Below are positions 47,708 through 59,700 of a stretch of DNA of 64,000 nt, in pieces. The position numbers were made by a program, and so were the translations under genes. How positions within the stretch are numbered: position 1 is the stretch's first letter; every line of letters starts with the position of its first letter. A model generated the notes under the pieces. It worked only from the letters and a program-made list of their open reading frames with translations, was not told the origin of the DNA and made no database searches. Origin of the DNA: Rutidosis leptorrhynchoides (taxonomy: Eukaryota > Streptophyta > Magnoliopsida > Asterales > Asteraceae); contig NC_092341.1 of the NCBI RefSeq assembly GCF_046630445.1, positions 262,001,001 to 262,065,000 on the forward strand. Direction: 5' to 3'.

Positions 47708-50551
47708 TCAGTCATCATACGGATCGATCACCATGTTGTTCAAGTAGCACAGCTTAGCCACTTTAACATATTGTTCAGCCTGTACCCTGTTTTCACGACG
47801 ATAAAGCATACGGTTATAGTACAAAGTAAAAATATCAGCTTCGGTACAGTTCCTTAACCAGATCGGATCCAACACACGAATACAATCGATATCATCTTCC
47901 TTCAGCTTATCTAAAACAATCACAGCTTCCTCAGAACGATCATCATAAAACCACCAACGAAATCTCTGACTCCAATTCTGCGGCAATTTTCTTAACGGAA
48001 CCTTCTTCATAGTCTTTGCCGGCTTATACTTCAAAATTTGTCGAGATACTCCACTAATAGGATCAACCCTGTACTTAATCCTCGGATACTGTGGTCTAAA
48101 ATCCTTCCAGTTATTCGAATTGTACGCGATTCGAATTTTCTTAACCAACAATGATGAGCGATCGTTCATTCCACAATACAACATCTTTAACCTGGCAATC
48201 TGCATAAGCTCAAAATACGGCAGTGACTTGAACTCATGACCATGTTTGATGTAGTCAACTCCAAACTCTCGTTTAATTGCAAACATGTTGAATTCTTCAA
48301 TGTATGCCCAGGCCAAGATCCTTCCTTTCGCACCTTTCCTCAAATTTATCATCTTCAAATACTTTGGCTCAAGCTTCGGTTTTTCACAATACTTTCGAAT
48401 CCTCAAGATATCACGCCAGTCAGCTTCTAACTTCGCAGTAACCTCATCATTATACTTGACTGGCAAGAACCCTTCAGGCAAAACCTCAGTTCTCTCTTTC
48501 TCTTTACACCTTCGATTCAAAACTTCGTCATCTGTTCTAAACAACTCCTCAAAACCAGGAAGATCTTCATTCCTATCATTCATATACGTAGGATATTCTT
48601 CAAAAGTAACATCTTCCATTAAACCATCAACTTCCCCATCATCGATATCCTTAGAAATCTCAGGGCCAAAAGAATCATCCTCTGATGGAGGATCATCGGA
48701 TTGTGCGTCAGCAGCTTTAGCTTCTTCTTGCTCTAGACGCACCAGCTCGTCCAGCTCAGCTCTGGTGAAGTTGTGAGGGATCTCCCCCTCCTCTAAATCA
48801 TCATAAACAATAGAATGCTTGAGCTCATCCTGTTTAGACAAGAATTCACTAAAACTATAATCAATTTGTAAAAGAATTACTGACAGTGCTGTTTCTTTTG
48901 AAGTACCAGGAGCCACCACCATTTGAACATCAGTTTCTCCCTCTGGCAATTCAACCAGATCAAACTTCTCTTCCCAAGCAGTAATCCTAGCCAAAGCCGA
49001 CTCTGCCACCTTTCTAGCTTCAGAAGCTTCTTTCTTTGCAGCAGTTAACAACAATGATTGATCACCAACTTTCTTCTGTAACAAATCAACCTGAGTTCTC
49101 AACCTAGTAACATCCTCAGTTTTCAAACGATTCTCTTCTCTCAACTCCTCCACTTTCGCATCCATATCCTTCTTCATTCTCAGATTATCAGCCATAGCTT
49201 GAACATACAAATCATTCAGATTCTGAAGCGCAGATGAACTAACTCCTCCTTCTGCTCCTGTATGTGGTGCCTCCGGAGTTGGAGTAGACACAGTCTCTTG
49301 AGACAATTATTGAACAATTGGCGGTGATTGATGTTGCGGTTGAGTTTGTTGCCGTGGCTGACTTTGTTGCTGTTGTTGACTTTGTGCTTGAGTAGGTGCA
49401 GTTCTTTGTGTAGCACCTGTAGCAGAACCACCTGGATTCTTCAAAACCAACTTAAACCTCTTGCTCGGTCTCATCTTTGTAGAAACCTGAGAACCTTCAT
49501 CTTCTACCAGACGTCTCCTCTCACCTCTAGGAGCTTCTTCACCAGTACCAGTATTAACATCAACGGGCTCATCAGCCAAACCTACAGTACCAGAACCACC
49601 TGTACCCTGCGTATTCATCGGCTGATCAACCTCTTCATCACTGTTTGCTAGCTCAAAATCAGGCTCATGACCAGATAGACTGTTCTCATTCCTCCACTTC
49701 TTGCCTGGTGGACATTGATAATCTTCCCTCGCAAGATGACACACCAGCTTTCCATCACTAGCACTCTTCTTCTGATTTAATCGATTAAACGTAAGATCCG
49801 TCATATGTTTCAGCTTGATGACGTCCTTCTTTGTTCTCTGCAGATCCATAGTTTGAGCATTAATCATTATCTGCAGGAACCTCGGATAAATCAAGTATTG
49901 TAGGCTCGTAACATTCTCCATCAACAGATCAAAGATAACACCCGAAAAATTGAAATCAGCTTTCAGAATCAAGGCAGCAAACATTCCCTGATAAATCTCA
50001 CTCAGCTCATCAAATCCGCCTTGTAACGTACTCAAACACTTAACAATCACTAAAGACAGATATCTGTACGGTGGAGTGAATCCGCTTCTTTTGATCGTAG
50101 CACGTGTAATATCACCAGCATACTCACATCTCAGCACACATCCAGTAATCTTAGTCTTCGACAGTCTCTTGGGCATTTTCTCATCATCCTCAAACAAAAA
50201 CGTGTTCCGAATAGTATACTCAGATATCTTAACCTCTTGATCACATACTCGACTTACTATCACAGGTTTATTATCAACAGTTTCCACTCTAGCGTTAGCC
50301 CAGAATTCTCTCTGATGAGAATAGTAAGCAGTACATGGCATTGACACCGCAGCAAATATCCTTGAACGTTTCAAAAATTCAATCACAGTCTTGTACTTGC
50401 TAGCATTTGGACCTTTGTCATTTAGACACGCCATCAGATTAGAGTTAGGGCTCGCCTTCAACCCTGGAAGACTAGCAGATGTGGGTCCCCCTGATGATTC
50501 AGTCTCAGAACTGTGGACAGCTTGTTCTTGATCCATTTGTGCACCTGACAT
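47708..50551 (-). pseudogene. Long retroelement-associated ORF, about 947 codons, with one nonsense codon
   Basis: Reading starts at ATG 50551 (MSGAQMDQEQ; the open frame extends a little further upstream) and runs to a TAA at 49307. After that one codon it continues in the same frame to 47708. Glutamine neighbours on both sides suggest a CAA to TAA change. First half: a domain with FLKRSRIFAAVSMPCTAYYS, REFWANARVETVD and LIYPRFLQIMINAQ, which resembles a protein family common in extra ORFs of Asteraceae copia/SIRE-type elements. A low-complexity Gln/Pro tail follows. Second half: a coiled coil (residues 30-100 after the stop), an acidic stretch, and a basic C-terminal region rich in Tyr/Arg/Trp. 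No RT, protease or integrase motif. Role unknown. Confidence 0.65.
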
Positions 50552-50786
50552 GATTAACAAAAACTGCAAACACAATTCTTAATCAGCGTTAAAATCATGA
50601 GTAATTAAGTATCACTGATTTATCATCACAGAACATATCACATTAATACGATCACGGTTACATAATCACATGTTCAAAGTTAGATCATTACAGACATAAG
50701 ATACCGTATCAATGCTAACATGCTAGCATTATCAAATTACACAATAATCTGAAAATAATCAAACATAAACATAACATCAGAATCAA

Positions 50787-51510
50787 TCATCCCATTATGG
50801 GATCCTCTGGCACTAACTTTTCTTCATGTTGAATCACACCAAGTTTCTCAAACAAGTTATACAGTAAAGCTGCATATGGGAATGGTTCTTCTGATTCAAG
50901 AAAATCTTTCATCACATGAATAAGAAAGTGTCCCACATTCACTTGAATACCCTCTAGTAGGCAATATAGAAACAAGACTTCAGTACCAGACAGCAAATGA
51001 TCTCCTTCTCTCCTAAAAGTCACATTTCTTTTGATGATTCTCAAATGTATATCATATTGTGGCAAGATATCTTCATCACTAACCTCAACTGTACCAGTAT
51101 ACACTACCTTCTCTGGCTTGCATATCCTAACAATAACATCTGACAATCTGAATCTACTGGGAATCTTTCTGATATCTTTGCTAGGGTACAGTATCTTAAC
51201 CCCAGCATGAGGAACGTTTAACAGGTTTGAGAATTCCTCTAAAGTCCACCTATACTGTTGATTAAATAGACCCTAGTGTACAAACTTCTTCTTACCATCC
51301 TCTAAAGCAACATTGGCGTAAAATTCTCTAAGTAGAGCAGGACAGTAATAATCCCCAATATCTATGAAAGCCTGACACCCAATTTGTTCCCAAGGACTAT
51401 AAGTCTGTCGAGTCGCAATGACCTTTTGTTCTACTAAGATTGGTCGATATCTAGCTAGGATTCTCCTACGGTCGATGTTGAACATCCATTGACCAACAAA
51501 TGAGCCACCT
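50787..51510 (-). pseudogene. ORF resembling the putative plant transposon protein domain, one nonsense codon
   Basis: The frame opens with ATG at about 51513 (MSGGSFVGQWMF) and passes a TAG at 51273-51275. It then continues in phase (GLFNQQYRWTLEEFSNLLNV, then the open part from 51146) to a TGA at 50787. The pattern LLREFYANVALEDG followed by a W-T-x-E-x-x-x-x-LLNVP segment resembles the domain often annotated as putative plant transposon protein in retroelement ORFs. It begins MSGG, like the MSGA of the next ORF. It lies between a TATA-bearing segment (52136-52147) and the long ORF. The function is not known. Confidence 0.55.
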
Positions 51511-51589
51511 GACATTCTAATACAAACTACAAACACTAGCATTAGATGGGCATCACAGAAATTATCAGAGACCAATCATTCAATGAAAA

Positions 51590-52309
51590 TTAATCAAAAT
51601 AATCTACCATTGGTCCAACAGAATGACCATCGGTCGATGGTGGAGACCATCGGTCCGATGGTCTAGACCTACGGCAGATGGTCTAACCACATACACACAC
51701 TGGTCAAATAACGACCTTCGGCCGAGTGACAAGATGTCCGGCCGATCGATGGACACCATCGGTCGATGGTCAGAGACCCTCGGCCGGAGGTAGTTCATCA
51801 GATCTGTGACTCGAAATTGATCAAATCGTCCGATTTGACGTTTCTAGTTCAAATTCCTGTTATAACAGATGCTAAAGGGGCCGTTTATCATACATCAAAC
51901 ATCAATTTCAACAGATCTCAAATAAAACTCATCCGATTTAAAGTTTATACTTCGAACACTAAATCATCGATTACAAACAAACGATTAAGAGTTATGTTAC
52001 CTTGTTTACGGCGCTAAGATCACAAAGAAAAGATGAATAATAAAAACTGGATCAAAACCTTTCTCCTTAACCTCAGAAAATTAGGGTAAAATCACACAAT
52101 TTTGGCCAGAGTGACTGACCCGTTCGTCGCTGGGTCCTTTTATACCCTGTCAGTGACCATCGGCCGATGGTCAAGTCCGTCGGCCCGATGGTCTTGACAC
52201 TCGGGCTAGGGTCTGAGTCCATCGGCCGGATGTAAGGACTGTCGGCCGGTGGTCTGACATTTGAAAACTTTTAAAACTTAACACTTTTCAATATCAGACT
52301 TTTACCCAT
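51590..52309 (-). repeat. LTR-like segment upstream of the ORF cluster
   Basis: Right of the ORFs the minus strand starts TGTAAATGGGTAAAAG after a second SIRE-like PPT, then has CATCGGCCGATGG-type palindromes (52150-52255), a TATA box (GGGTATAAAAGG, 52136-52147) and a transcribed-looking leader. More palindromes lie at 51625-51785. It is not the same sequence as the LTR at 47179-47671. It could be the LTR of a neighbouring related element that now drives the ORF cluster. The lower edge is uncertain. Confidence 0.45.
52136..52147 (-). promoter_or_regulatory. TATA box upstream of the ORF cluster
   Basis: Minus strand GGGTATAAAAGG, well formed, about 620 bp before the first ATG of the ORF cluster. 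An AAG-GTAACA at about 52000 could be a splice donor of a leader intron. Confidence 0.55.
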
Positions 52310-53633
52310 TTACACTAACTCCCCCTGGGACTGATCTCCACAATAAAAAAAAACATCACGCTTTGTTCCTTTAAGCTCAAAACAACTTATATTCAAAACA
52401 ATAAGAAACCTAAGGTTCCTTTCACAGTAAACCTTACCCAGAACTGAGTTGTGGACTTAAAAGATGAAATATAAATGCACATGCAACTAACACATGAATG
52501 CAAACTAATTCAGAAACGCATGCTCATGCAAATACACAAAGCAAATAACTGTACAAGATCAAGTGTATCATGATCAGCAATATAATAACAGATATAATCA
52601 GTAACATTTAACCTTTTAGATCTGTGGATAATAAACCTTTAACATCAGTTTCATAAAGCATTAACATTAACAAATTCATGATGTTATCAGCATAGGAACA
52701 AATAATACTGCTTATCATCAGTCACACTTCCAGAAGAATAACATATCTTTTGTGAGTTGGCATATAAAATTGATTGAACCCTTTTGATTCGGGGATCAGA
52801 ACTGAACTATATTGACATGTTATTCCATAGTTCATTCACGAACTTATTCATTAAAGCATATACAGAACAACCTTCAAATATATCAATAAACATTCATCAA
52901 CTTTCACCCTAAACTTCGATGATCACGTTAGATTAATTACTTTAACATTTTTCAATGTCAGATTTACATCACAAAGTCAGTCCTCGTTTGAGATCGCACG
53001 ATTTCTCGGGTAGAACAATTGAGCACAAACCTGTTGACGCTGTCCTCTTATCACATCAATGTACTTTCGATTCTATTGAACAGAACCATCTCACGATGTT
53101 TCTAGCAACCCTGTCAGCCTTTGGCTTCTACCTTAAACTTATACCTTTCGTTTCAGATAACATTGTTAATCTCAAATTTATTGCATACTCTGTTAAGGAC
53201 GCATACCGGCCGCTATAAACCCCATACTTAAACGGAAATAGTATGATGTATGGTGTTGGATGGATGGAAGTGATATAAATATTTGAGTGATGGAACGCTA
53301 AGATACCTTCCAGAAGATATTCCCTCTATCCAGGTCAATAGGCACAATCCCATATCACAGACAAAAGATGTAAAGTTCACTAATTGAGATGTGAACTAAA
53401 TGATTTAAGTTCTCTATATCTGATGATCTGATAAATTCTTCCCCTCGGATGTAGATAACGAAATCGTTCAAATAAGTCTCCGATTGGAATGTATGTTGTC
53501 TCAAACATTGATAACCGAGAAATCTCTGAAACTCTGTTCAATTCTTGATCCATGATTCTCTTGCAGCTATGTAGTGTATCATGTTATTTACAAATTGAAA
53601 TAAATACATAAATAAACATAAGCAATCCATAAC
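52310..53633 (-). other. Non-coding DNA, probable 3' internal region of a second SIRE-like element
   Basis: Begins with a PPT-like CCCAGGGGGAGTTA (minus, 52310-52325) and is otherwise AT-rich without a credible ORF. SIRE elements carry long non-coding DNA before the 3' LTR, which fits. The rest of that element is not in the window. Confidence 0.4.
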
Positions 53634-53972
53634 TTTTTTTTTTTTTTTTTTTTTTTTTTTGGATTTTCTGATGTTGCATTTTCTCCTTACAATACATAAA
53701 CAAAATAAATAAATAAATGATTACAACTAAACATGATGATGACGCACCACTGTCTTTGACATTTGTTATAACTGCACGGAAAACCAATCTTCGTATGTGG
53801 AAATCTAGAACCCGGTGATGTTGCCTTTTAAAAATCATTCTGTGTCTGTGATACAAAACTGCACTTCTCAACCCTTTTAGAGAAAACACCTCCCTTTGGG
53901 TACCCGATATGTATGTTGTTGGATTTCGGTCTAAGTAATAAAGGTAAATAGAAACAAGTATGCATCCTAGAC
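53634..53972 (-). pseudogene. Unidentified poly(A)-tailed retroposed fragment
   Basis: A run of 27 T at 53634-53660 (poly(A) on the minus strand) follows a minus-strand frame open from 53972 to the tail. The frame includes FSLKGLRSAVLYHRHRMIFK and HHRVLDFHIRRLVFRAVITN. The upstream side is cut by the LTR starting at 53973. This looks like the 3' end of a reverse-transcribed mRNA or of a LINE. I do not recognise the protein. Confidence 0.4.
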
Positions 53973-56740
53973 TGTCATAACCCGTCCTCAACCATAAGAA
54001 CGTGTTAGATAACGTATGATTTCATTGCGAGGTATTGACCTCTATATGCGACATTTTTAAAAAGGAAAACTGCATATATTATACATTACAAACCAAACCA
54101 TTATTTTTGTTACAAGCTTTAGACAATAAAAAGATGATTATCGTTTAACGATAATCTTCGACTTACAAACTTTACAAATGATAATAACAACACGATTTCT
54201 AGCATATTTTACAACACACGTCCTCGGATATGCAGTTTTATTTTTGACACAAATATGAGTACGCATGATCCTGCTTAGATTCAACATAATGCAGCGGAAG
54301 CTTTAATTATCACCTGAGAATAAACATGTTTAAAAACGTCAACATAAAGTTGGTGAGATATAGGTTTAGTGCGCAGCAATATATATATATAGACCACAAG
54401 ATTTCGTATATAAACATTTCAATAAAAATATTCTAAGTGGTTGAGCACTTGGTAACCATACTTAACATTTTCACGTCGCATATTCCCTTTAATATGAAAT
54501 CTTACTACACCGTACCAAGTGTAGTCACAAAACGAAGTACTGTGCAACCGTTGAATACTGGTCGTCCAGTCCGATTGGGGTTGTCAGGCCCGATAGATCT
54601 ATCAACAGGATTCGCGTTTACAATACCGCTGTAAATATTAGTTACCAAGCTACAGGGAAGTATGCCAGTGGTACAACTCAACGTAGAATATATTTTTCAG
54701 TTACTTGTGTCCATATCGTAAAACATAAAATACATGTATTCTCATCCCGAAATATTTAGAGTTTAAAAGTGGGACTATATACTCACTCTTGTCTTGATGA
54801 TATATATATTTTGACTCGGTCTTCCGGTTGATATCACGAACCTATCCATATATAATATATCAATATGTTTTCATTTTAAAACAAACGTTATATATATATA
54901 TATACTTGTTATACTTTTAATATTTTGAATATTTCCTTAGTCCGTAGTTAGCAGTTCGTTGTTAGTAATTCAATTTTAATGGTTCATTTTTAGATGTTTA
55001 ATATACCCGCAATGAAATAAATAAAACCCCCAACGAAATAAATAAAACCCCATCGTATATGTATTGGTCGAGATTAATCTTGACCCATGGTACCGGTGTT
55101 GTCAAATGACGTGTTGCGTACATAAAGTACCGGTGTTGTCAAATGACGTGTTGCGTACAATCATGGGATCTTATGATTAATCTTCTCGTATTGTTTACGG
55201 GTGATCCTGAACCATATAAAATTGAATTATAAGTACATATATATAAAATATCATGTTATCTTAGAAATATGTGATTTATATCATTTTTTTCCAATTGATC
55301 CCGTAGTTGAAATGATCTAGGATAACCAATTTTGTTTCGGTCATAGTTTCTTCGTTACAAATCCGTTTTCGTTGATTCAAATTGCCATCTTCTTGGATCG
55401 AGTTCTTCTTTAAGACTATGAACTGTAAATACCTTGGTTTGTATTCAAAATCATACGGCATAAGTGAAACATTAGTGAAACATATGAAGTTAAACATTTT
55501 TGTTACAACAAAATCATTTAATGACCATTTTTCTAAAAATACTTATACTTTGAAAAACCAAGTTTTACCTTGTTAAATTAGCATATACATAAGTTATATT
55601 ACAGGTCTTGAAGTATTTTAAAAGTTAAGTTAGAAGGATCTATTTAGTTTGCAAACAAGTTTGAAAACATTCAAACTATGTTCTTGTTGTTAAACTTTTG
55701 TACCACAAAATAAGATAGCTATATATATATGAATCGAATAAGGTTATGAACATAGATTCTACCTCAAGTTCCTTGGATGAAGTTGCTGTAAGATAGAAGT
55801 AAGAAGCTAGAATCAAAAGGGTGATGGAAGTGGATGAAAGATTGGAAGTAAGTTGGTGTTCTTGGTGGGTTTTCTTGAAGTGTTTTTGTATGGTTTTCTT
55901 ATGGTGTTTTAGTATGGTTTTTGAAGCTAGATCTTTATGGAACTTTGCTGGATTGTTATGGAGTTTAGAGAGTAAGAAAGAGTGTGTGTTTTTAGTTAAG
56001 AGATTGAAGTAAAAATGAATCAAAAATGATGATACATATATACTCCTAAAAATGTGATCTTTAAGGATAACATGACAAAATTTTAGTTTGTATTTTTGTA
56101 ATTAGTCTTGCAATGATTCAAAAGTAATTACCTTATACATAAGGCATGAATAAGGGCTGGTTAGGTGGTGATTTGATGTGTATATACCAATAGTAAATAC
56201 GTATAGAAGCTTGGTATGATACGAGTACAAATACTCTAGGTATACGTATAGAAATTTTGTGAAAAATGGAATGAGGATTCAAATATAGCTATCTTTTGTG
56301 AATACACTTATATGGTTTTATGTATTTAAGTCTTTAAAAGTGATTAAATACATTACTTATACAATATATGTATAAACATTATATGTCTTAAGTATTTATG
56401 TCAAATAACGTTACGTATAGTTATCGTTTTGAAAACTTAAGTTAGTAGTTTCAAAATACACATATAACTTGTTGTTATTAATACAAAATGAGATATTAAA
56501 ACATTTATTAATCATGTTAAATATGTATATATACATATATATATACACAAACGTATAATTATCATATATTGTATAGTTCGTGATATCATCGGTCAAACTA
56601 GACGGTCAAACGTTGTGTAAAACTCTTTTCGGAAATATAAATCTCGACAATTTGGATTGCTTATCATGTTGGCAAGGTTTAATTTATGTAAATATTAATC
56701 TTATAAGTATAGAATGATCGAAAAAGTACGGGTCGTTACA
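53973..56740 (-). repeat. 3' LTR of the intact Tekay-type element
   Basis: A 2768-bp LTR. Minus strand starts TGTAACGACCCG and ends ...GGGTTATGACA. It contains a twice-repeated GTAC...GTAC block (55090-55158), in the same place as in the non-autonomous relative. Small ORFs inside it (54437-54634, 55276-55497) recur in the other LTR only because the LTRs are identical. Confidence 0.95.
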
Positions 56741-56776
56741 TTACCTCCCCGTTAAATAAATTTCGTCCCGAAATTT
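56741..56776 (-). other. Polypurine tract and conserved upstream block
   Basis: Minus strand TTTAACGGGGAGGTAA directly before the LTR, preceded by a GGGACGAAATTTAT block shared with 25260-25303. Confidence 0.8.
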
Positions 56777-56787
56777 TAAAATTGTAC

Positions 56788-59700
56788 CTATTTTGCGTCA
56801 TCGAGAAACAAGTGTGGATACTTTTGCTTCATCTGATCCTCTCGTTCCCACGTAAACTCGGGACCTCTTCTAGCATTCCAACGAACCTTAACAATCGGTA
56901 TATTGCTCTGTTTGAGCTGTTTAACTTCACGGTCCATGATTTCGATTGGTTCTTCGACGAATTGTAGTTTCTCGTCGACATGGATTTCTTCAAGAGGAAT
57001 GGTGAGGTTTTCCTTTGCAAGACACTTCTTCAGGTTTGAGACGTGAAAGGTATTATGTACTCCGGCGAGTTGTTGCGGTAACTCGAGTCGATAAGCTACC
57101 GGTCCAATGCGTTCGATGATCTTGAACGGGCCTACGTACCTTGGGTTCAGTTTACCCCTTTTTCCAAAACGTATTACACCTTTCCAAGGTGACACCTTTA
57201 GCATAACCATGTCCCCGACCTGAAACTCTAATGGTTTCCTTCGAACATCGGCGTAGCTCTTTTGGCGACTACGGGCTGTTTTCAATCTCTCCTTGATTTG
57301 CACTATCTTCTCAGTCGTTTCATGTATGATCTCGGGACCAGTTAAATGTCGATCTCCTACTTCATTCCAACAGATAGGAGATCTACACTTCCTTCCGTAC
57401 AATGCTTCGAATGGCGCAGCTCCAATGCTCGCATGATAACTATTATTATACGAGAATTCTGCTAACGGTAGATATTTATCCCATCCGTTTCCAAAATCGA
57501 TCACACATGCCCTGAGCATGTCTTCGAGAGTCTGAATCGTTCTTTCACTCTGTCCATCGGTTTGTGGATGATATGCGGTACTCATATCCAACCGAGTTCC
57601 TAGTGCCTCCTGTAGTGATTGCCAAAACTTTGAGGTAAATCTACTATCACGATCGGATATAATGGAAATAGGTATTCCATGCCTTGAAACAACTTCCTTT
57701 ATATACAATCGTAATAGTTTCTCCATTCTATCTGTTTCCTTTATAGGCAAGAAATGTGCAGACTTGGTGAGACGATCAACAATCACCCAAATGGTGTCGT
57801 ATCCCCAGGCAGTCTTTGGTAACTTCGTGATGAAATCCATGGTAATACCATCCCATTTCCATTCTGGGATTTCTGGTTGTTGAAGTAACCCTGACGGCTT
57901 TTGATGTTCTGCTTTGACTTTGGAACAAGTTAAACATTCCCCAACATATGTTGCAACGTCTGTCTTCAAATTAGGCCACCAATAATGCGTCTTAAGATCT
58001 TGGTACATCTTTCCAACTCCAGGATGTATCGAATATCTTGTCTTATGTGCCTCGTTCAATATCAACTTCCTTAATCCACCCAACTTCGGTACCCAAATAC
58101 GATTTGCAAAATATCGAATTCCATCTTCCCGCATAACGAGTTGCTTCTCATACTTCTTCATTATTTCATTTCCTATATTTTCTTTAGTAAGTGCTTCTCG
58201 TTGAACTTCTTTGATTTGTGAGTTGAGATTCATGCGAATTTTTATGTTCATCGCTCGTACTCGAATTGGTTCTCGTTCCTTTCTGCTTAGAGCGTCGGCC
58301 ACCACGTTCGCTTTCCCGGGATGATAACGAATTTCACAATCATAGTCATTTATTAACTCAACCCACCTACGTTGCCTCATGTTCAGCTGTTTTTGATCGA
58401 AAATATGTTGAAGGCTTTTATGATCAGTAAACACAGTGAATTTAACCCCATACAAGTAATGTCTCCACATCTTCAATGCAAACACGACTGCTCCCAGTTC
58501 TAGATCATGCGTCGTATAATTCCGCTCGTGAATCTTCAATTGTCGGGATGCAAATGCAATTACTTTCTTTCGTTGCATAAGAACACAACCAAAACCTTGT
58601 CGCGAAGCGTCACAATATATTTCAAAATCATCGTTCCCTTCAGGTAACGATAAAATAGGCGCCGTAGTTAACTTCTTCTTCAATAATTGAAATGCGTTCT
58701 CCTGCTCCGAGGTCCATTCGTATTTCTTCCCTTTTTGCGTTAATGCTGTCAACGGCTTAGCTATTCGAGAAAAATCTTGAATAAACCTTCTATAATAACC
58801 GGCTAAACCCAAAAATTGGCGTATCTGCATTGGTGTCTTAGGAGTCTCCCATTTTTCAATGGCTTCAATTTTTGCTGGATCAACCTGAATTCCTTTGCTA
58901 CTAACAACGTGGCCAAGAAATTGTACTTCTTTCAACCAGAAAGCACACTTAGAAAATTTAGCATAAAGTTGTTCTTTTCTCAACAACTCCAGTATCAACC
59001 TTAAATGCTCTTCATGCTCTTGCTCACTCTTGGAATAGATAAGAATATCATCAATGAAAACGATAACAAACTTATCTAAATACGGACTACAAACTCGATT
59101 CATGAGGTCCATGAATACAGCTGGCGCATTCGTCAATCCAAACGGCATAACCAAAAATTCGTAATGACCATAACGTGTCCGAAAAGCAGTTTTCGGAATG
59201 TCCTCTTCTTTGACGCGTAGTTGATGATAGCCCGATCTTAAGTCGATTTTTGAATAAACACATGATCCTTGCAATTGATTAAATAAGTCATCAATTCTCG
59301 GTAGTGGATACCGATTCTTGATTGTTAACTTATTTAATTCACGATAGTCTATACACATCCTAAAAGATCCATCTTTCTTCTTAACAAACAAAATTGGAGC
59401 TCCCCACGGTGAAGTACTTGGTCGTATGAATCCATGATCCAGTAATTCTTTTAACTGACTCTGAAGTTCTTTTAACTCGGACGGTGCAAGTCTATATGGA
59501 GCACGAGCCACTGGTGCAGCTCCTGGTACTAAATCTATTTGAAATTCTACAGATCTAAATGGAGGTAATCCCGGCAACTTTTCCGGAAAGACTTCAGGAA
59601 AATCTCTTGCCACAGGCACGTCATTGATGCTCTTCACTTTTTCCTTTGTTTCGACTTTATTAACATGTGCTAAGATAGCATAGCACCCTTTCTTCAAGCA

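Noticed and set aside
48285..48776. 163-codon Ser-rich plus-strand ORF
   Set aside because: Antisense to the acidic coding region of the minus-strand long ORF. Its Ser richness mirrors Asp/Glu codons.
47708..50551. Envelope-like gene of an endogenous virus
   Set aside because: No signal peptide, transmembrane segment or cysteine pattern of an envelope protein was seen. The coiled coil and acidic regions do not support it.
54437..54634. Conserved 65-codon ORF found twice (also 62700-62897)
   Set aside because: The copies are identical only because the two LTRs are identical. It has no coding signature.
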